Below are positions 1 to 5,533 of a stretch of 5,957 nucleotides of DNA, piece by piece. Under the pieces are notes generated by a model. The model was given only the letters and a program-made list of their open reading frames with translations, was not told where the DNA came from and made no database searches. A program made the translations under genes and the position numbers. Source of the stretch: an archaeon (GTDB lineage Archaea > Nanobdellota > Nanobdellia > Pacearchaeales > GW2011-AR1); the NCBI GenBank assembly GCA_027348755.1, contig DAIEOU010000030.1, positions 1 to 5,957 of the forward strand, given 5' to 3'. Numbering within the stretch: position 1 is the first letter of the stretch; every line of letters begins with the position of its first letter.

Positions 1-209
1 ATAACATTATAACTTTCGACATAAAACGCCTTAGCACACTTAGCAAGACAGAGAAAGCAAGAGTTCTTGCAAGAATGTCTCAGAATATATCATTCTGTAG
101 AAAGGCAAAAACAAAATTAGGCTTAAGGGGAGAGTTAAAAGAAGTCCATTCGCTCATATCTTCACTTGGAGGCTCTTCAGAGCAGGCAAGCAAAGCAATA
201 TCTTTTTAA
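1..209 (+). CDS. rnp3: Probable RNase P protein component 3 (p30/Rpp30), C-terminal end only
   Basis: This is the last 68 codons of a gene that begins before the window; the reading frame starts at base 3 and ends with TAA at 207-209. The visible part resembles, from memory, the end of archaeal RNase P p30 proteins: the segment TEKARVLARMSQNISFCRKA (about residues 17-36 of the visible part) corresponds to the family's 'YERAxLLRxM..xxxLxxKY' helix, and the later SLISSLGGSSEQASKAIS resembles the 'DLISLGxxxGMxxxxAxxSIS' tail. p30 is a TIM-barrel-like protein subunit that binds the RNase P RNA together with Pop5 and helps it cut the 5' leader from pre-tRNA in the cytoplasm. The usual 'xxxxRxPRDL' stretch before the tail is shortened here. 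Its stop codon lies inside the putative TATA box of pheS, 22 bp before the pheS ATG. The identification rests on a remembered family pattern over a short fragment, so it is probable rather than certain. Confidence 0.68.
   Translation, partial: NIITFDIKRLSTLSKTEKARVLARMSQNISFCRKAKTKLGLRGELKEVHSLISSLGGSSEQASKAISF
203..209 (+). promoter_or_regulatory. Putative TATA box for pheS-pheT
   Basis: TTTTTAA, centred about 26 bp before the ATG at 232, which would place transcription start at or next to the start codon (leaderless mRNA). The box contains the stop codon of the upstream p30-like gene. Its placement matches the TATA-to-ATG distance of the other genes here, and no Shine-Dalgarno sequence precedes 232. 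pheST may additionally be read through from upstream. Confidence 0.5.
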
Positions 210-231
210 CCAATGCAATCGTCTCCGAAAT

Positions 232-1752
232 ATGCAAGATAACTCAAATGAAGGAGATATATCAGATAGACTTTCTCCTATTGAAAGAAAGATAGTACCT
301 TTCTTAAGTTTGTCTTTTGATGAGATATTAAGCAAGTCCGGGCTTGATGAAGTTTCAATAATAAGGGGCTTAAGGCTTCTTGAAAACAAAGGCCTCTTAA
401 AACTTGTAATAAACAAAAGAGAAGCTGTTGAACTTGGAACAAACGGAATATATTATAAAAAGAACCATCTTCCTGAAAGACAGCTCCTTTCATTTCTTGA
501 GAAGAACGGGCATTGCACTCTCGAAGAAGCCCAGAAATCTTCAAAGCTTAGTGAAAATGAATTCAAGGTATCATTAGGAATACTTAAAGGAAAAGCATTC
601 ATAACACTCTCAAACGGAAAAATATCTCTTAACGCTACAAAAGAAGAAATAATAAAAAAAAGTCTGGAAGAGCAGTTTATTGATTCTCTTCCATTGTACA
701 TAGACTCGCTAAGTCCAGAACAAAAATTTGCATTTGATAATCTAAAAAAAAGGAAAGATATAATTATAGTTCAAACAAAGTCAAGCATAAAAATAAATCT
801 TACAGAATCTGGAAAAAATATATCTGGAAAAGTTTTCAAGTCAGACTTAATAGAGGAGCTCACTCCAGATATGATAAAGAACTGGTCAAAACAGAAGAAA
901 TTCAGAAAATACGACATGTCTGCTCAGGTCCCGAGATTAATAGGCGGAAGAAGGCATTTCATGAATGAAGCTATAGAAAGAGGAAAGAAGATATGGCTTG
1001 AAATGGGATTCAAAGAGATGTCTGGGAACAAAGCAGTAACAAGCTTCTGGAACTTTGATGCACTTTTCACTGCACAAGATCATCCTGTCAGAGAGATGCA
1101 GGATACATTCTTTATAAAAGGAGTAAATGGAAAACTGCCTGATGATAAAGAGCTAGTTTCTTCCGTAAAGAGCTCTCACGAAACAGGAGTACATGGAAGT
1201 AAGGGATGGCAGTATGAATGGAAAAAGAGCGAAGCTGAAAGAGTAGTACTTAGAACACATACTACTTGCCTTTCTGCCCAAACTCTTGCAAGTCTTAGAA
1301 AGATGAAAGACAAAAGAGGAAAATTCTTCGCAATTGGTAAATGTTTCAGAAACGAGACTGTTGATTGGAGTCATGGATTTGAGTTTAATCAAGCTGAAGG
1401 CATAGTAATAGATCCAAAAGCAAATTTTAGAAATCTATTAGGATATCTAAGAGAATTCTTCAAGAAGATGGGTTTTTCAGAGGTAAAATTCGTGCCTTCA
1501 TTCTTCCCATACACTGAGCCAAGTGTTGAAGTATATGGATACAACAATATAAAAAAGAAATGGATGGAAATAGGGGGAGCAGGAATATTAAGACCCGAAG
1601 TGACAGTGCCATTGCTTGGAGAGTACATCCCAGTTCTTGCATGGGGACCAGGATTCGACAGGGCAGTTCTTGAGCAATATAAAATAGCAGACCTTAGAGA
1701 AATGTATGAAAATGACCTTAAAGATATAAGGGAGAAGAAAATAATACTATAA
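232..1752 (+). CDS. pheS: Phenylalanyl-tRNA synthetase alpha subunit (archaeal/eukaryotic type)
   Basis: PheS is the catalytic subunit of the cytoplasmic (alpha-beta)2 enzyme that joins phenylalanine to tRNA-Phe using ATP. From ATG 232 it has 506 residues, normal for archaeal PheS. Residues 1 to about 200 form the winged-helix-type tRNA-binding region, beginning with the typical LSPIERK. The class II aminoacyl-tRNA synthetase core follows: motif 1 region about 236-280 with SFWNFDALF and QDHPVREMQDTFF; the LRTHTTCLSAQTLASL segment; motif 2 with FRNE at 372-375 and FEFNQAEG at 383-390; motif 3 with GGAGILRPEV at 448-457 and WGPGFDR at 471-477. The usual C-terminal end (IADLREMYENDL) is present. 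An in-frame TTG at 166 would add 22 residues overlapping the p30-like gene. I prefer ATG 232 because it matches the family N-terminus and lies about 26 bp after a TATA box. Minor oddities are Asn386 and Ala388 where the family usually has His and Val, and Pro473 in motif 3. The stop overlaps the pheT start by one base. Confidence 0.97.
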   Translation: MQDNSNEGDISDRLSPIERKIVPFLSLSFDEILSKSGLDEVSIIRGLRLLENKGLLKLVINKREAVELGTNGIYYKKNHLPERQLLSFLEKNGHCTLEEAQKSSKLSENEFKVSLGILKGKAFITLSNGKISLNATKEEIIKKSLEEQFIDSLPLYIDSLSPEQKFAFDNLKKRKDIIIVQTKSSIKINLTESGKNISGKVFKSDLIEELTPDMIKNWSKQKKFRKYDMSAQVPRLIGGRRHFMNEAIERGKKIWLEMGFKEMSGNKAVTSFWNFDALFTAQDHPVREMQDTFFIKGVNGKLPDDKELVSSVKSSHETGVHGSKGWQYEWKKSEAERVVLRTHTTCLSAQTLASLRKMKDKRGKFFAIGKCFRNETVDWSHGFEFNQAEGIVIDPKANFRNLLGYLREFFKKMGFSEVKFVPSFFPYTEPSVEVYGYNNIKKKWMEIGGAGILRPEVTVPLLGEYIPVLAWGPGFDRAVLEQYKIADLREMYENDLKDIREKKIIL

Positions 1753-3395
1753 TGGCCTCTGTAAAGTTTCCAAGAAAAGAATTTGAGAAGCACATGAAGC
1801 TTAATCCAGAAATAGAGAAGAAGATATCTATGTTTGGTACAAACCTTGAATCAATAAGCGAAAATGAAATAGAGCTTGAAATTTTACCAAACAGGCCAGA
1901 CCTTCTTTCACTAGAAGGATTTATGAGATCTTTTAAAGCATTCATAGGTAAGCATTCTGAAATAAAATATCGCATAAAAGCGAATGAAAAAAATAAATTC
2001 GTTAAAGTAGAAAACTCAGTTTCATCTGTAAGACCCTATACTGTATGCGCAATAGTTAAAAAATTATCATTTGATGAAGATAAAATAAAAGGAATAATAG
2101 ACTTACAAGAGAAACTTCATTCAACCCTTGGAAGAAATAGGAAAAAAATAGCTATAGGCATATACCCACTTGATAAGATATCATTTCCTATAAAATTTGA
2201 GGCTAGAAAACCAGAAGAAATACGTTTCAAGCCTCTTGAATATGATAGAGAAATGTCTGGAAGAGAAATACTCCAGAAACATCCTACTGGCAAGGAATTT
2301 GCACATTTACTTCAAGGAGAATTATATCCAGTTTTCGTAGATTCCAAAGAAAATATACTATCAATGCCTCCAATTATAAACAGCAATGAAACTGGACGAG
2401 TCACAACTTCTACAAAAGAAGTTTTCGTAGAATGTTCGGGATCAGACTTAAATTCACTCAAGAAAACACTTAACATAATTGTTACAACTCTCGCAGATAT
2501 GGGTGGAGAAATAAATGCAGTTGAAGTAAGATATGATAAAGAGAAGATTATTACGCCTAACTTGAGTCCTGATAAAATAAAAGTATCTCTAGAGAACATA
2601 AACTCTCTTCTTGGAATAGAACTTAGCGAAAAAGAGCTTTCAAAACTTCTTCCGAAAATGGGCCATGAATACTCTAAGGGCAATGTCAGCGTACCTGCTT
2701 GGAGAACAGACATTCTTCATGAAGTAGATATAATTGAAGACGTAGCAATAGCATACGGCTATGAGAATATTGTTCCAGAGATACCTCAGATATCTACAAT
2801 AGGAGAAGAATCTGAGATGTCTATATTCAAAAAAACACTAACCCATCTTCTAGTGGGCCTCGGATTTGATGAAATTTCTTCATTCCATTTAGTAAAGCCT
2901 GATGAAATTGCTCTTGCAGGCATTCCTGAAAAATATAGATTAGAACTTGAGAACTCAAAAACAGAGTATAAGTTTCTTAGACCGAATCTTATGATAGCTG
3001 CCATGAGAACGTTTGCAGGAAATAAAGACAATGAATATCCTCAGAGAATATTCGAGATGGGGACAGTATTCACTCCAGAAGAATCTGAAAAGTCAGGCAT
3101 AAAGGAGACTGAAAATCTTGTAATAGCTTGCTCTCCATCTAATTTTACAGAAATAAAACAAGTTCTTGATTATATATTAAAAATAACTGGGCTTGAATAT
3201 ACTCTTAAGGAAAGCAACAGCCCTGGATTCATAGATGGAAGAACTGCTTCAATAATAGTTGGCAAAAAGAGTATAGGATATTTTGGAGAAATGCACCCTG
3301 AGACCCTTAGAAACTGGAATATAAAAATGCCCATATCTGCTTTGGAAATATCTCTTGACGATTTATACAGCCTTATAAAAAATCAGCCAAAATAA
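1752..3395 (+). CDS. pheT: Phenylalanyl-tRNA synthetase beta subunit (archaeal/eukaryotic type)
   Basis: PheT pairs with PheS. It contributes tRNA binding and the B3/B4 editing domain that hydrolyses mischarged Tyr-tRNA-Phe. The 547 residues match the short archaeal/eukaryotic form rather than the roughly 800-residue bacterial one, so the N-terminal EMAP-like extension is absent. Visible regions are an N-terminal module with NRPDL (47-51) followed by LLSLEG; a B3/B4 editing domain about 95-250; a B5 domain about 268-345 containing AWRTDILHEVDIIEDVAIAY (316-335), with acidic residues of the type that bind magnesium; and a catalytically inactive synthetase-like core from about 350 to the end, with RIFEMGTVF and FGEMHPE (511-517). 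The ATG shares one base with the pheS stop (TAATG), implying one mRNA and coupled translation; the nearest purine run, GGAG at 1731-1734, is too far upstream to be a good Shine-Dalgarno. The last 13 bp overlap the convergent gene ending at 3383. Confidence 0.97.
   Translation: MASVKFPRKEFEKHMKLNPEIEKKISMFGTNLESISENEIELEILPNRPDLLSLEGFMRSFKAFIGKHSEIKYRIKANEKNKFVKVENSVSSVRPYTVCAIVKKLSFDEDKIKGIIDLQEKLHSTLGRNRKKIAIGIYPLDKISFPIKFEARKPEEIRFKPLEYDREMSGREILQKHPTGKEFAHLLQGELYPVFVDSKENILSMPPIINSNETGRVTTSTKEVFVECSGSDLNSLKKTLNIIVTTLADMGGEINAVEVRYDKEKIITPNLSPDKIKVSLENINSLLGIELSEKELSKLLPKMGHEYSKGNVSVPAWRTDILHEVDIIEDVAIAYGYENIVPEIPQISTIGEESEMSIFKKTLTHLLVGLGFDEISSFHLVKPDEIALAGIPEKYRLELENSKTEYKFLRPNLMIAAMRTFAGNKDNEYPQRIFEMGTVFTPEESEKSGIKETENLVIACSPSNFTEIKQVLDYILKITGLEYTLKESNSPGFIDGRTASIIVGKKSIGYFGEMHPETLRNWNIKMPISALEISLDDLYSLIKNQPK
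3377..3382 (-). terminator. T6 run after the convergent unknown gene, possible terminator
   Basis: On the minus strand six T residues directly follow the TGA stop at 3383-3385. This is a plausible oligo-T termination site for the leftward gene. It lies inside pheT, where it encodes Lys-Asn, so it could be chance. Confidence 0.35.
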
Positions 3396-3850
3396 CTTTT
3401 CTCTTTCTTGTTTTCTAATATAGAAGGCTTCTTCATCTTTGCAAACATCTTACTCAAGGATGGCTTTGATTTCTTCCATCTCTCAAGTATATTTAATATA
3501 ACCTCTGCTTCATCTTTCTCTGAATATCCAAGTTCAAGAGGGAGGCAATCTAAAGTAAGTGAAGAAAAATTATCATAGAGCTCAACCATATCATTTCTTT
3601 CCTCAGGGCTCATAGACTTTAGATATGGCATGTAAACTCTTGGCACATTGTTAGGAGATATGAACATATCTAAGAGCCCTAAAAGATTTACAATCTTCTC
3701 CATCATCACTTTTCTCACAACCCTAAGTATAATCTGACTGTCTCTGTCTATCTTCTCTATCTCAAACTCCTTGTTTATATCCTCAAAGCTTGGAAGTTTA
3801 TACTTCTTCCCAACATGATTAAACTTTTCAGATATCTCTTTTAATTCCAT
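3383..3850 (-). CDS. Uncharacterised charged helical protein, 155 residues
   Basis: I do not recognise this protein. From ATG 3850 it has 155 residues, with no membrane segment, signal peptide or metal-binding motif visible. It reads as all-helical and strongly charged: a lysine/glutamate-rich start, the segment LPSFEDINKEFEIEKID (about residues 20-36), then helices rich in Met, Leu and Arg, and a basic tail ending KKEKSYFG. It may bind a protein or nucleic acid, but no function can be assigned. The start is ATG 3850 rather than the in-frame TTG two codons upstream at 3856, because a TTTAAA box lies about 25 bp before 3850. It lies downstream of tRNA-Thr on the same strand and converges on pheT, overlapping its 3' end by 13 bp. 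The normal codon pattern and clear promoter make it a real gene. Confidence 0.85.
   Translation of the reverse strand: MELKEISEKFNHVGKKYKLPSFEDINKEFEIEKIDRDSQIILRVVRKVMMEKIVNLLGLLDMFISPNNVPRVYMPYLKSMSPEERNDMVELYDNFSSLTLDCLPLELGYSEKDEAEVILNILERWKKSKPSLSKMFAKMKKPSILENKKEKSYFG
3396..3415 (+). terminator. T-rich tract after pheT, possible archaeal terminator
   Basis: A pyrimidine-rich stretch of T runs (TTTT, TTT, TTTT) begins directly after the pheT stop. Archaeal RNA polymerase can terminate at oligo-T runs without a hairpin. On the opposite strand the same bases encode the lysine-rich tail of the convergent gene, so composition alone could also explain it. Confidence 0.4.
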
Positions 3851-3871
3851 ATTCAATCTGAGAAATCAGCG

Positions 3872-3877
3872 TTTAAA
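3872..3877 (-). promoter_or_regulatory. TATA box for the unknown gene 3383-3850
   Basis: TTTAAA within ATTATTTAAACG (minus strand), centred 24.5 bp before ATG 3850. It sits between the 3' end of tRNA-Thr (3889) and the gene, and implies a leaderless transcript. Confidence 0.6.
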
Positions 3878-3888
3878 TAATTAGTGAA

Positions 3889-3960
<72 letters not shown>

Positions 3961-3983
3961 ATGCCTGAAAAGAGAAGAAAGGG

Positions 3984-3991
3984 TATAAAAA
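3984..3991 (-). promoter_or_regulatory. TATA box for tRNA-Thr, also a T5 run after the 4001-4228 gene
   Basis: Minus-strand TTTTTATA, centred about 27.5 bp before the tRNA 5' end at 3960, so transcription would start only about 2 bases upstream of the mature tRNA. The same T run lies 9 bp beyond the stop of the upstream membrane-protein gene and may terminate it. The 12 bases at 3983-3994 recur identically at 4547-4558. Confidence 0.6.
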
Positions 3992-4000
3992 TCTATCAAA

Positions 4001-4228
4001 TTATCCAGAAAAGTTTGATACTGTCTGATTGACTTGAGGAAGCCAGTCGGCATGCACTGCATAAGCAGTAAGATTTCTTGCGTGTATAAATATGATGTTT
4101 AACCAGTTATAATATAGGTTTCCGAATGTTGCAAGATCAGTGGAATTTTGTATATGGAGGTTATGATTACTTATAATGAACAAAGCTGCTATAAAGAGAA
4201 ATTTTAGCACCAATATTTGAATTTTCAT
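4001..4228 (-). CDS. Small membrane-anchored protein, second of a paralogous pair
   Basis: A 75-residue protein with one hydrophobic segment (about residues 3-20, flanked by lysines 2 and 9) that would act as a signal anchor with the C-terminus outside. The tail carries the pattern Y-x2-W42-x4-F47-x8-Y56-x-V-H59-x-D-W62. The product of the gene just upstream shows the same pattern with identical spacing, offset by 28 residues, so this looks like a copy of that protein lacking its first membrane helix. The predicted outer part has four N-glycosylation sequons (N28, N52, N67, N72), and the protein ends in Ser-Gly. The ATG lies one base after the upstream stop and no TATA box precedes it, so it is the second gene of an operon. 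Small proteins of this general look occur in DPANN archaea as I remember, but I know no function for them. Confidence 0.8.
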   Translation of the reverse strand: MKIQILVLKFLFIAALFIISNHNLHIQNSTDLATFGNLYYNWLNIIFIHARNLTAYAVHADWLPQVNQTVSNFSG

Positions 4229-4229
4229 T

Positions 4230-4526
4230 TTATCCAGATATAGTTGAATTCCCTGTCCAGTTCTGATGAACTATGTATCCTACCGCTCCATTTGTATTGC
4301 TAAATACTGCAGATATCCAAGTGCCATAAACCTTCATGAAAGCAACTACTCCATCAAGAGTATTTAAGTTTGGACTGTTCGTGCTATATACATACCACAC
4401 AGAAAGTACAAAGAATAATAGAAGGGAAAGTACTGCCAAATGGGTTATATGCCCATGGAGATTCTGATACTTAAGAACAAAATAGAATACAACTGCAACA
4501 ATAACCACAAATAGCCACCACATCAT
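4230..4526 (-). CDS. Small two-helix membrane protein, first of a paralogous pair
   Basis: A 98-residue protein with two hydrophobic helices, about residues 3-19 and 29-47, joined by a short loop containing Lys19, His24 and His26. The lysine favours a cytoplasmic loop, with both ends outside. The tail of about 50 residues has the motif Y67-x2-W70-x4-F75-x8-Y84-x-V-H87-x-N-W90, shared with the product of the next gene. Two N-glycosylation sequons (N89, N93) lie at the end, followed by the same terminal Ser-Gly. The protein starts Met-Met; ATG 4526 is chosen because a TATA box is centred 25.5 bp upstream. I do not know the family's role. The tail is too short for an obvious enzyme, so a structural, partner-binding or surface role is more likely (inference). 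Confidence 0.82.
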   Translation of the reverse strand: MMWWLFVVIVAVVFYFVLKYQNLHGHITHLAVLSLLLFFVLSVWYVYSTNSPNLNTLDGVVAFMKVYGTWISAVFSNTNGAVGYIVHQNWTGNSTISG

Positions 4527-4547
4527 ACCTTAAAAAGGTCGCCGACG

Positions 4548-4555
4548 TATAAAAA
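4548..4555 (-). promoter_or_regulatory. TATA box for the membrane-protein pair, also a T5 run after the hydrolase gene
   Basis: Minus-strand TTTTTATA, centred 25.5 bp before ATG 4526 (leaderless). It begins 7 bp after the stop of the YdjM-like gene, so its T run could end that transcript and then serve as the next promoter. The flanking 12-mer is identical to the one at tRNA-Thr. Confidence 0.6.
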
Positions 4556-4561
4556 TCTTTC

Positions 4562-5011
4562 TTAGATAAAAAGAGTGATAAAGAATATTACTATAAGTAT
4601 CACAAAGCTCCAGAATATAGCATCTTCAACCGCTCCGCCTACTACTACAGGACCCTTAGAAACGCCTTTGAAAGGCCAGAAAGGCTTTATGCCCTGGACT
4701 GTAAAGCTGTCTGCAAGAAGATGGAATGAGTATCCTAAAAAGAAAGGCAATGCTGCTATAGGATATATTAAAGCTATAATTATAGAAAGTGCGATGCAGA
4801 AAGTGTAACTATGTATGAAACCACGATGCGAAGTTATTGCCTGAACTGGTTTTGAGAACCAATGTTTCCCCAAAGCAGAGAAGCCAGAATCAATGTCTGG
4901 AATTACAGTCGCAACAAGAACTATTGCTAGAAATATATATTCATGTGAAACATGACTCATGAAATGCAGAGCCACTGCAAGGGCTATAGCAAGGTGAGTC
5001 CTTCTTAACAT
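4562..5011 (-). CDS. YdjM/DUF457-family membrane-bound metal-dependent hydrolase
   Basis: A 149-residue integral membrane protein with several helices (about 7-18, 25-38, 70-85, 86-100 and 130-149). It carries the metal-ligand pattern of the YdjM/DUF457 family: His6, PDID (38-41), HRGFIHS (62-68), GYSFHLLADSFT (93-104) and a KPFWPF element (109-114). The conserved His and Asp residues are thought to form a metal site at the membrane, and members are annotated as putative inner-membrane hydrolases. The true substrate is unknown; phospholipid-related roles have been suggested by analogy with phospholipase C-like folds. The length is on the short side of the family but all motifs are present. 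The start is ATG 5011, 26.5 bp after a TATA box. It has its own promoter and stands divergent to tRNA-Gln. The gene's LexA-related name comes from E. coli; no such control is implied here. Confidence 0.9.
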   Translation of the reverse strand: MLRRTHLAIALAVALHFMSHVSHEYIFLAIVLVATVIPDIDSGFSALGKHWFSKPVQAITSHRGFIHSYTFCIALSIIIALIYPIAALPFFLGYSFHLLADSFTVQGIKPFWPFKGVSKGPVVVGGAVEDAIFWSFVILIVIFFITLFI

Positions 5012-5034
5012 ATTTTTTTGAAGTCAAGCCACGA

Positions 5035-5040
5035 TTTAAA
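5035..5040 (-). promoter_or_regulatory. TATA box for the YdjM-like gene
   Basis: TTTAAA, centred 26.5 bp before ATG 5011, implying a leaderless mRNA. It is back to back with the tRNA-Gln promoter at 5059-5065 on the other strand. Confidence 0.6.
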
Positions 5041-5058
5041 GCTTTAGAATGAGATAAG

Positions 5059-5065
5059 TTTAAAA
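5059..5065 (+). promoter_or_regulatory. TATA box for tRNA-Gln
   Basis: TTTAAAA, centred 28 bp before the tRNA 5' end at 5090. Transcription would begin about 2 bases upstream of the mature tRNA. Confidence 0.6.
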
Positions 5066-5089
5066 CCTTGATTTCATGCAAATTCAAGA

Positions 5090-5162
5090 AGCCCCATAGA
5101 ATAGCGGTCAAGTTTGCAGGCCTCTGGCGCCTGAGACCCCGGTTCGAATCCGGGTGGGGCTA
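5090..5162 (+). tRNA. tRNA-Gln (anticodon CTG)
   Basis: A 73-base cloverleaf without an intron. The acceptor stem AGCCCCA/TGGGGCT gives seven pairs, starting with A1-T72, a typical glutamine tRNA end. The D arm GAAT/GTTT is weak, with two G-T pairs. The anticodon stem CAGGC/GCCTG encloses CTCTGGC, so the anticodon is CTG, reading CAG. The T arm CCCGG-TTCGAAT-CCGGG is perfect, and A73 follows. Starting the tRNA at G5091 would shift the acceptor and lose the A1-T72 pair, so 5090 is preferred. CCA is not encoded. Its last three bases form the stop codon of the opposite-strand MraZ-like gene. Confidence 0.96.
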
Positions 5163-5480
5163 TTTGTTCTTTTCAGAAACACTAAAATAAATTCCTTTCC
5201 CCTCGACAACAACTTCAAGTCCAGATTTTAGGCAACCATTAAAATTTACTCTGTGTTCCTGCTGCACTGATGCATAATGATATTCAATGAAATCATTCGC
5301 ATTAAGACTAGAAGAGTGTTTTGCAAAATTTCTCTCATCAAAACATCTTATTTCTCCGCAGATTTCTTTAAAATAAACTATATCATTCTCCTTCAGTCCG
5401 AACTGAGCTGGCAAGGCAACCCGACCTTTATCGTCCACGCTTCTATTATAACTTCCAACATAAAACTCTGGTCTGTTCAT
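5160..5480 (-). CDS. MraZ/AbrB-like DNA-binding regulator
   Basis: A 106-residue protein. The N-terminal part has FYVGSYNRSVDDKGRVALPA (residues 6-25), a close match to the MraZ form of the AbrB/SpoVT swapped-hairpin fold (consensus GxYxxxLDxKGRxxLPxxF). A second, worn half-repeat lies at about 75-101 (EHRVNF and GLEVVVEGKGIYF), where a family member would have GR and IP. Two half-repeats in one chain is the MraZ layout, while most archaeal AbrB proteins are about half this length. Bacterial MraZ is usually 140-150 residues, so this is short. Likely role: a DNA-binding transcription factor in the cytoplasm, possibly self-regulating; the targets are unknown. The start is ATG 5480 rather than TTG 5492: it matches the family N-terminus and lies 26.5 bp after a TATA box. 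The stop codon lies within the tRNA-Gln 3' end. The alternative is a toxin-antitoxin antidote, but no toxin gene is adjacent. Confidence 0.78.
   Translation of the reverse strand: MNRPEFYVGSYNRSVDDKGRVALPAQFGLKENDIVYFKEICGEIRCFDERNFAKHSSSLNANDFIEYHYASVQQEHRVNFNGCLKSGLEVVVEGKGIYFSVSEKNK
5163..5173 (+). terminator. T-rich tract after tRNA-Gln, possible terminator
   Basis: TTTGTTCTTTT directly follows the tRNA and is a plausible oligo-T terminator. The same bases encode the Glu-Lys-Asn-Lys tail of the gene on the other strand. Confidence 0.5.
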
Positions 5481-5500
5481 TATAGATTCCAAATCAGAAC

Positions 5501-5512
5501 GCTTTTAAATGC
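5501..5512. promoter_or_regulatory. Near-palindromic TATA box probably shared by the mraZ-like gene and tRNA-Glu
   Basis: GCTTTTAAATGC is symmetric at 10 of 12 positions around TTTAAA. It is centred 26.5 bp before the minus-strand ATG at 5480 and about 28 bp before the plus-strand tRNA at 5534. These are the distances used by the other mRNA and tRNA promoters in the window, so one box could direct transcription both ways. Confidence 0.55.
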
Positions 5513-5533
5513 TCTCACACACGCTCATATAAC

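Noticed and set aside
166..231. TTG at 166 as the start of pheS (528 residues)
   Set aside because: It would overlap the upstream p30-like gene by 44 bp and the extra 22 residues do not resemble PheS N-termini; ATG 232 fits the family and the TATA spacing.
1389..1793. 134-codon open frame antisense to the pheS 3' end
   Set aside because: It lies opposite a strongly conserved coding region, has no promoter or family match, and its composition is what the reverse strand of pheS would give.
2312..2713. 133-codon open frame antisense to pheT
   Set aside because: It is a shadow of pheT with low-complexity Ser/Leu/Phe composition and no recognisable domain or TATA box.
3851..3856. TTG at 3856 as the start of the unknown gene
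   Set aside because: ATG 3850 is two codons downstream and matches the 25 bp TATA distance.
4575..4808. 77-codon plus-strand open frame over the hydrolase gene
   Set aside because: It is antisense to a gene whose metal-binding motifs clearly fix the coding strand.
5481..5492. TTG at 5492 as the start of the mraZ-like gene
   Set aside because: The four extra residues are not part of the MraZ domain, and the TATA box would be only about 14 bp upstream, too close for initiation.
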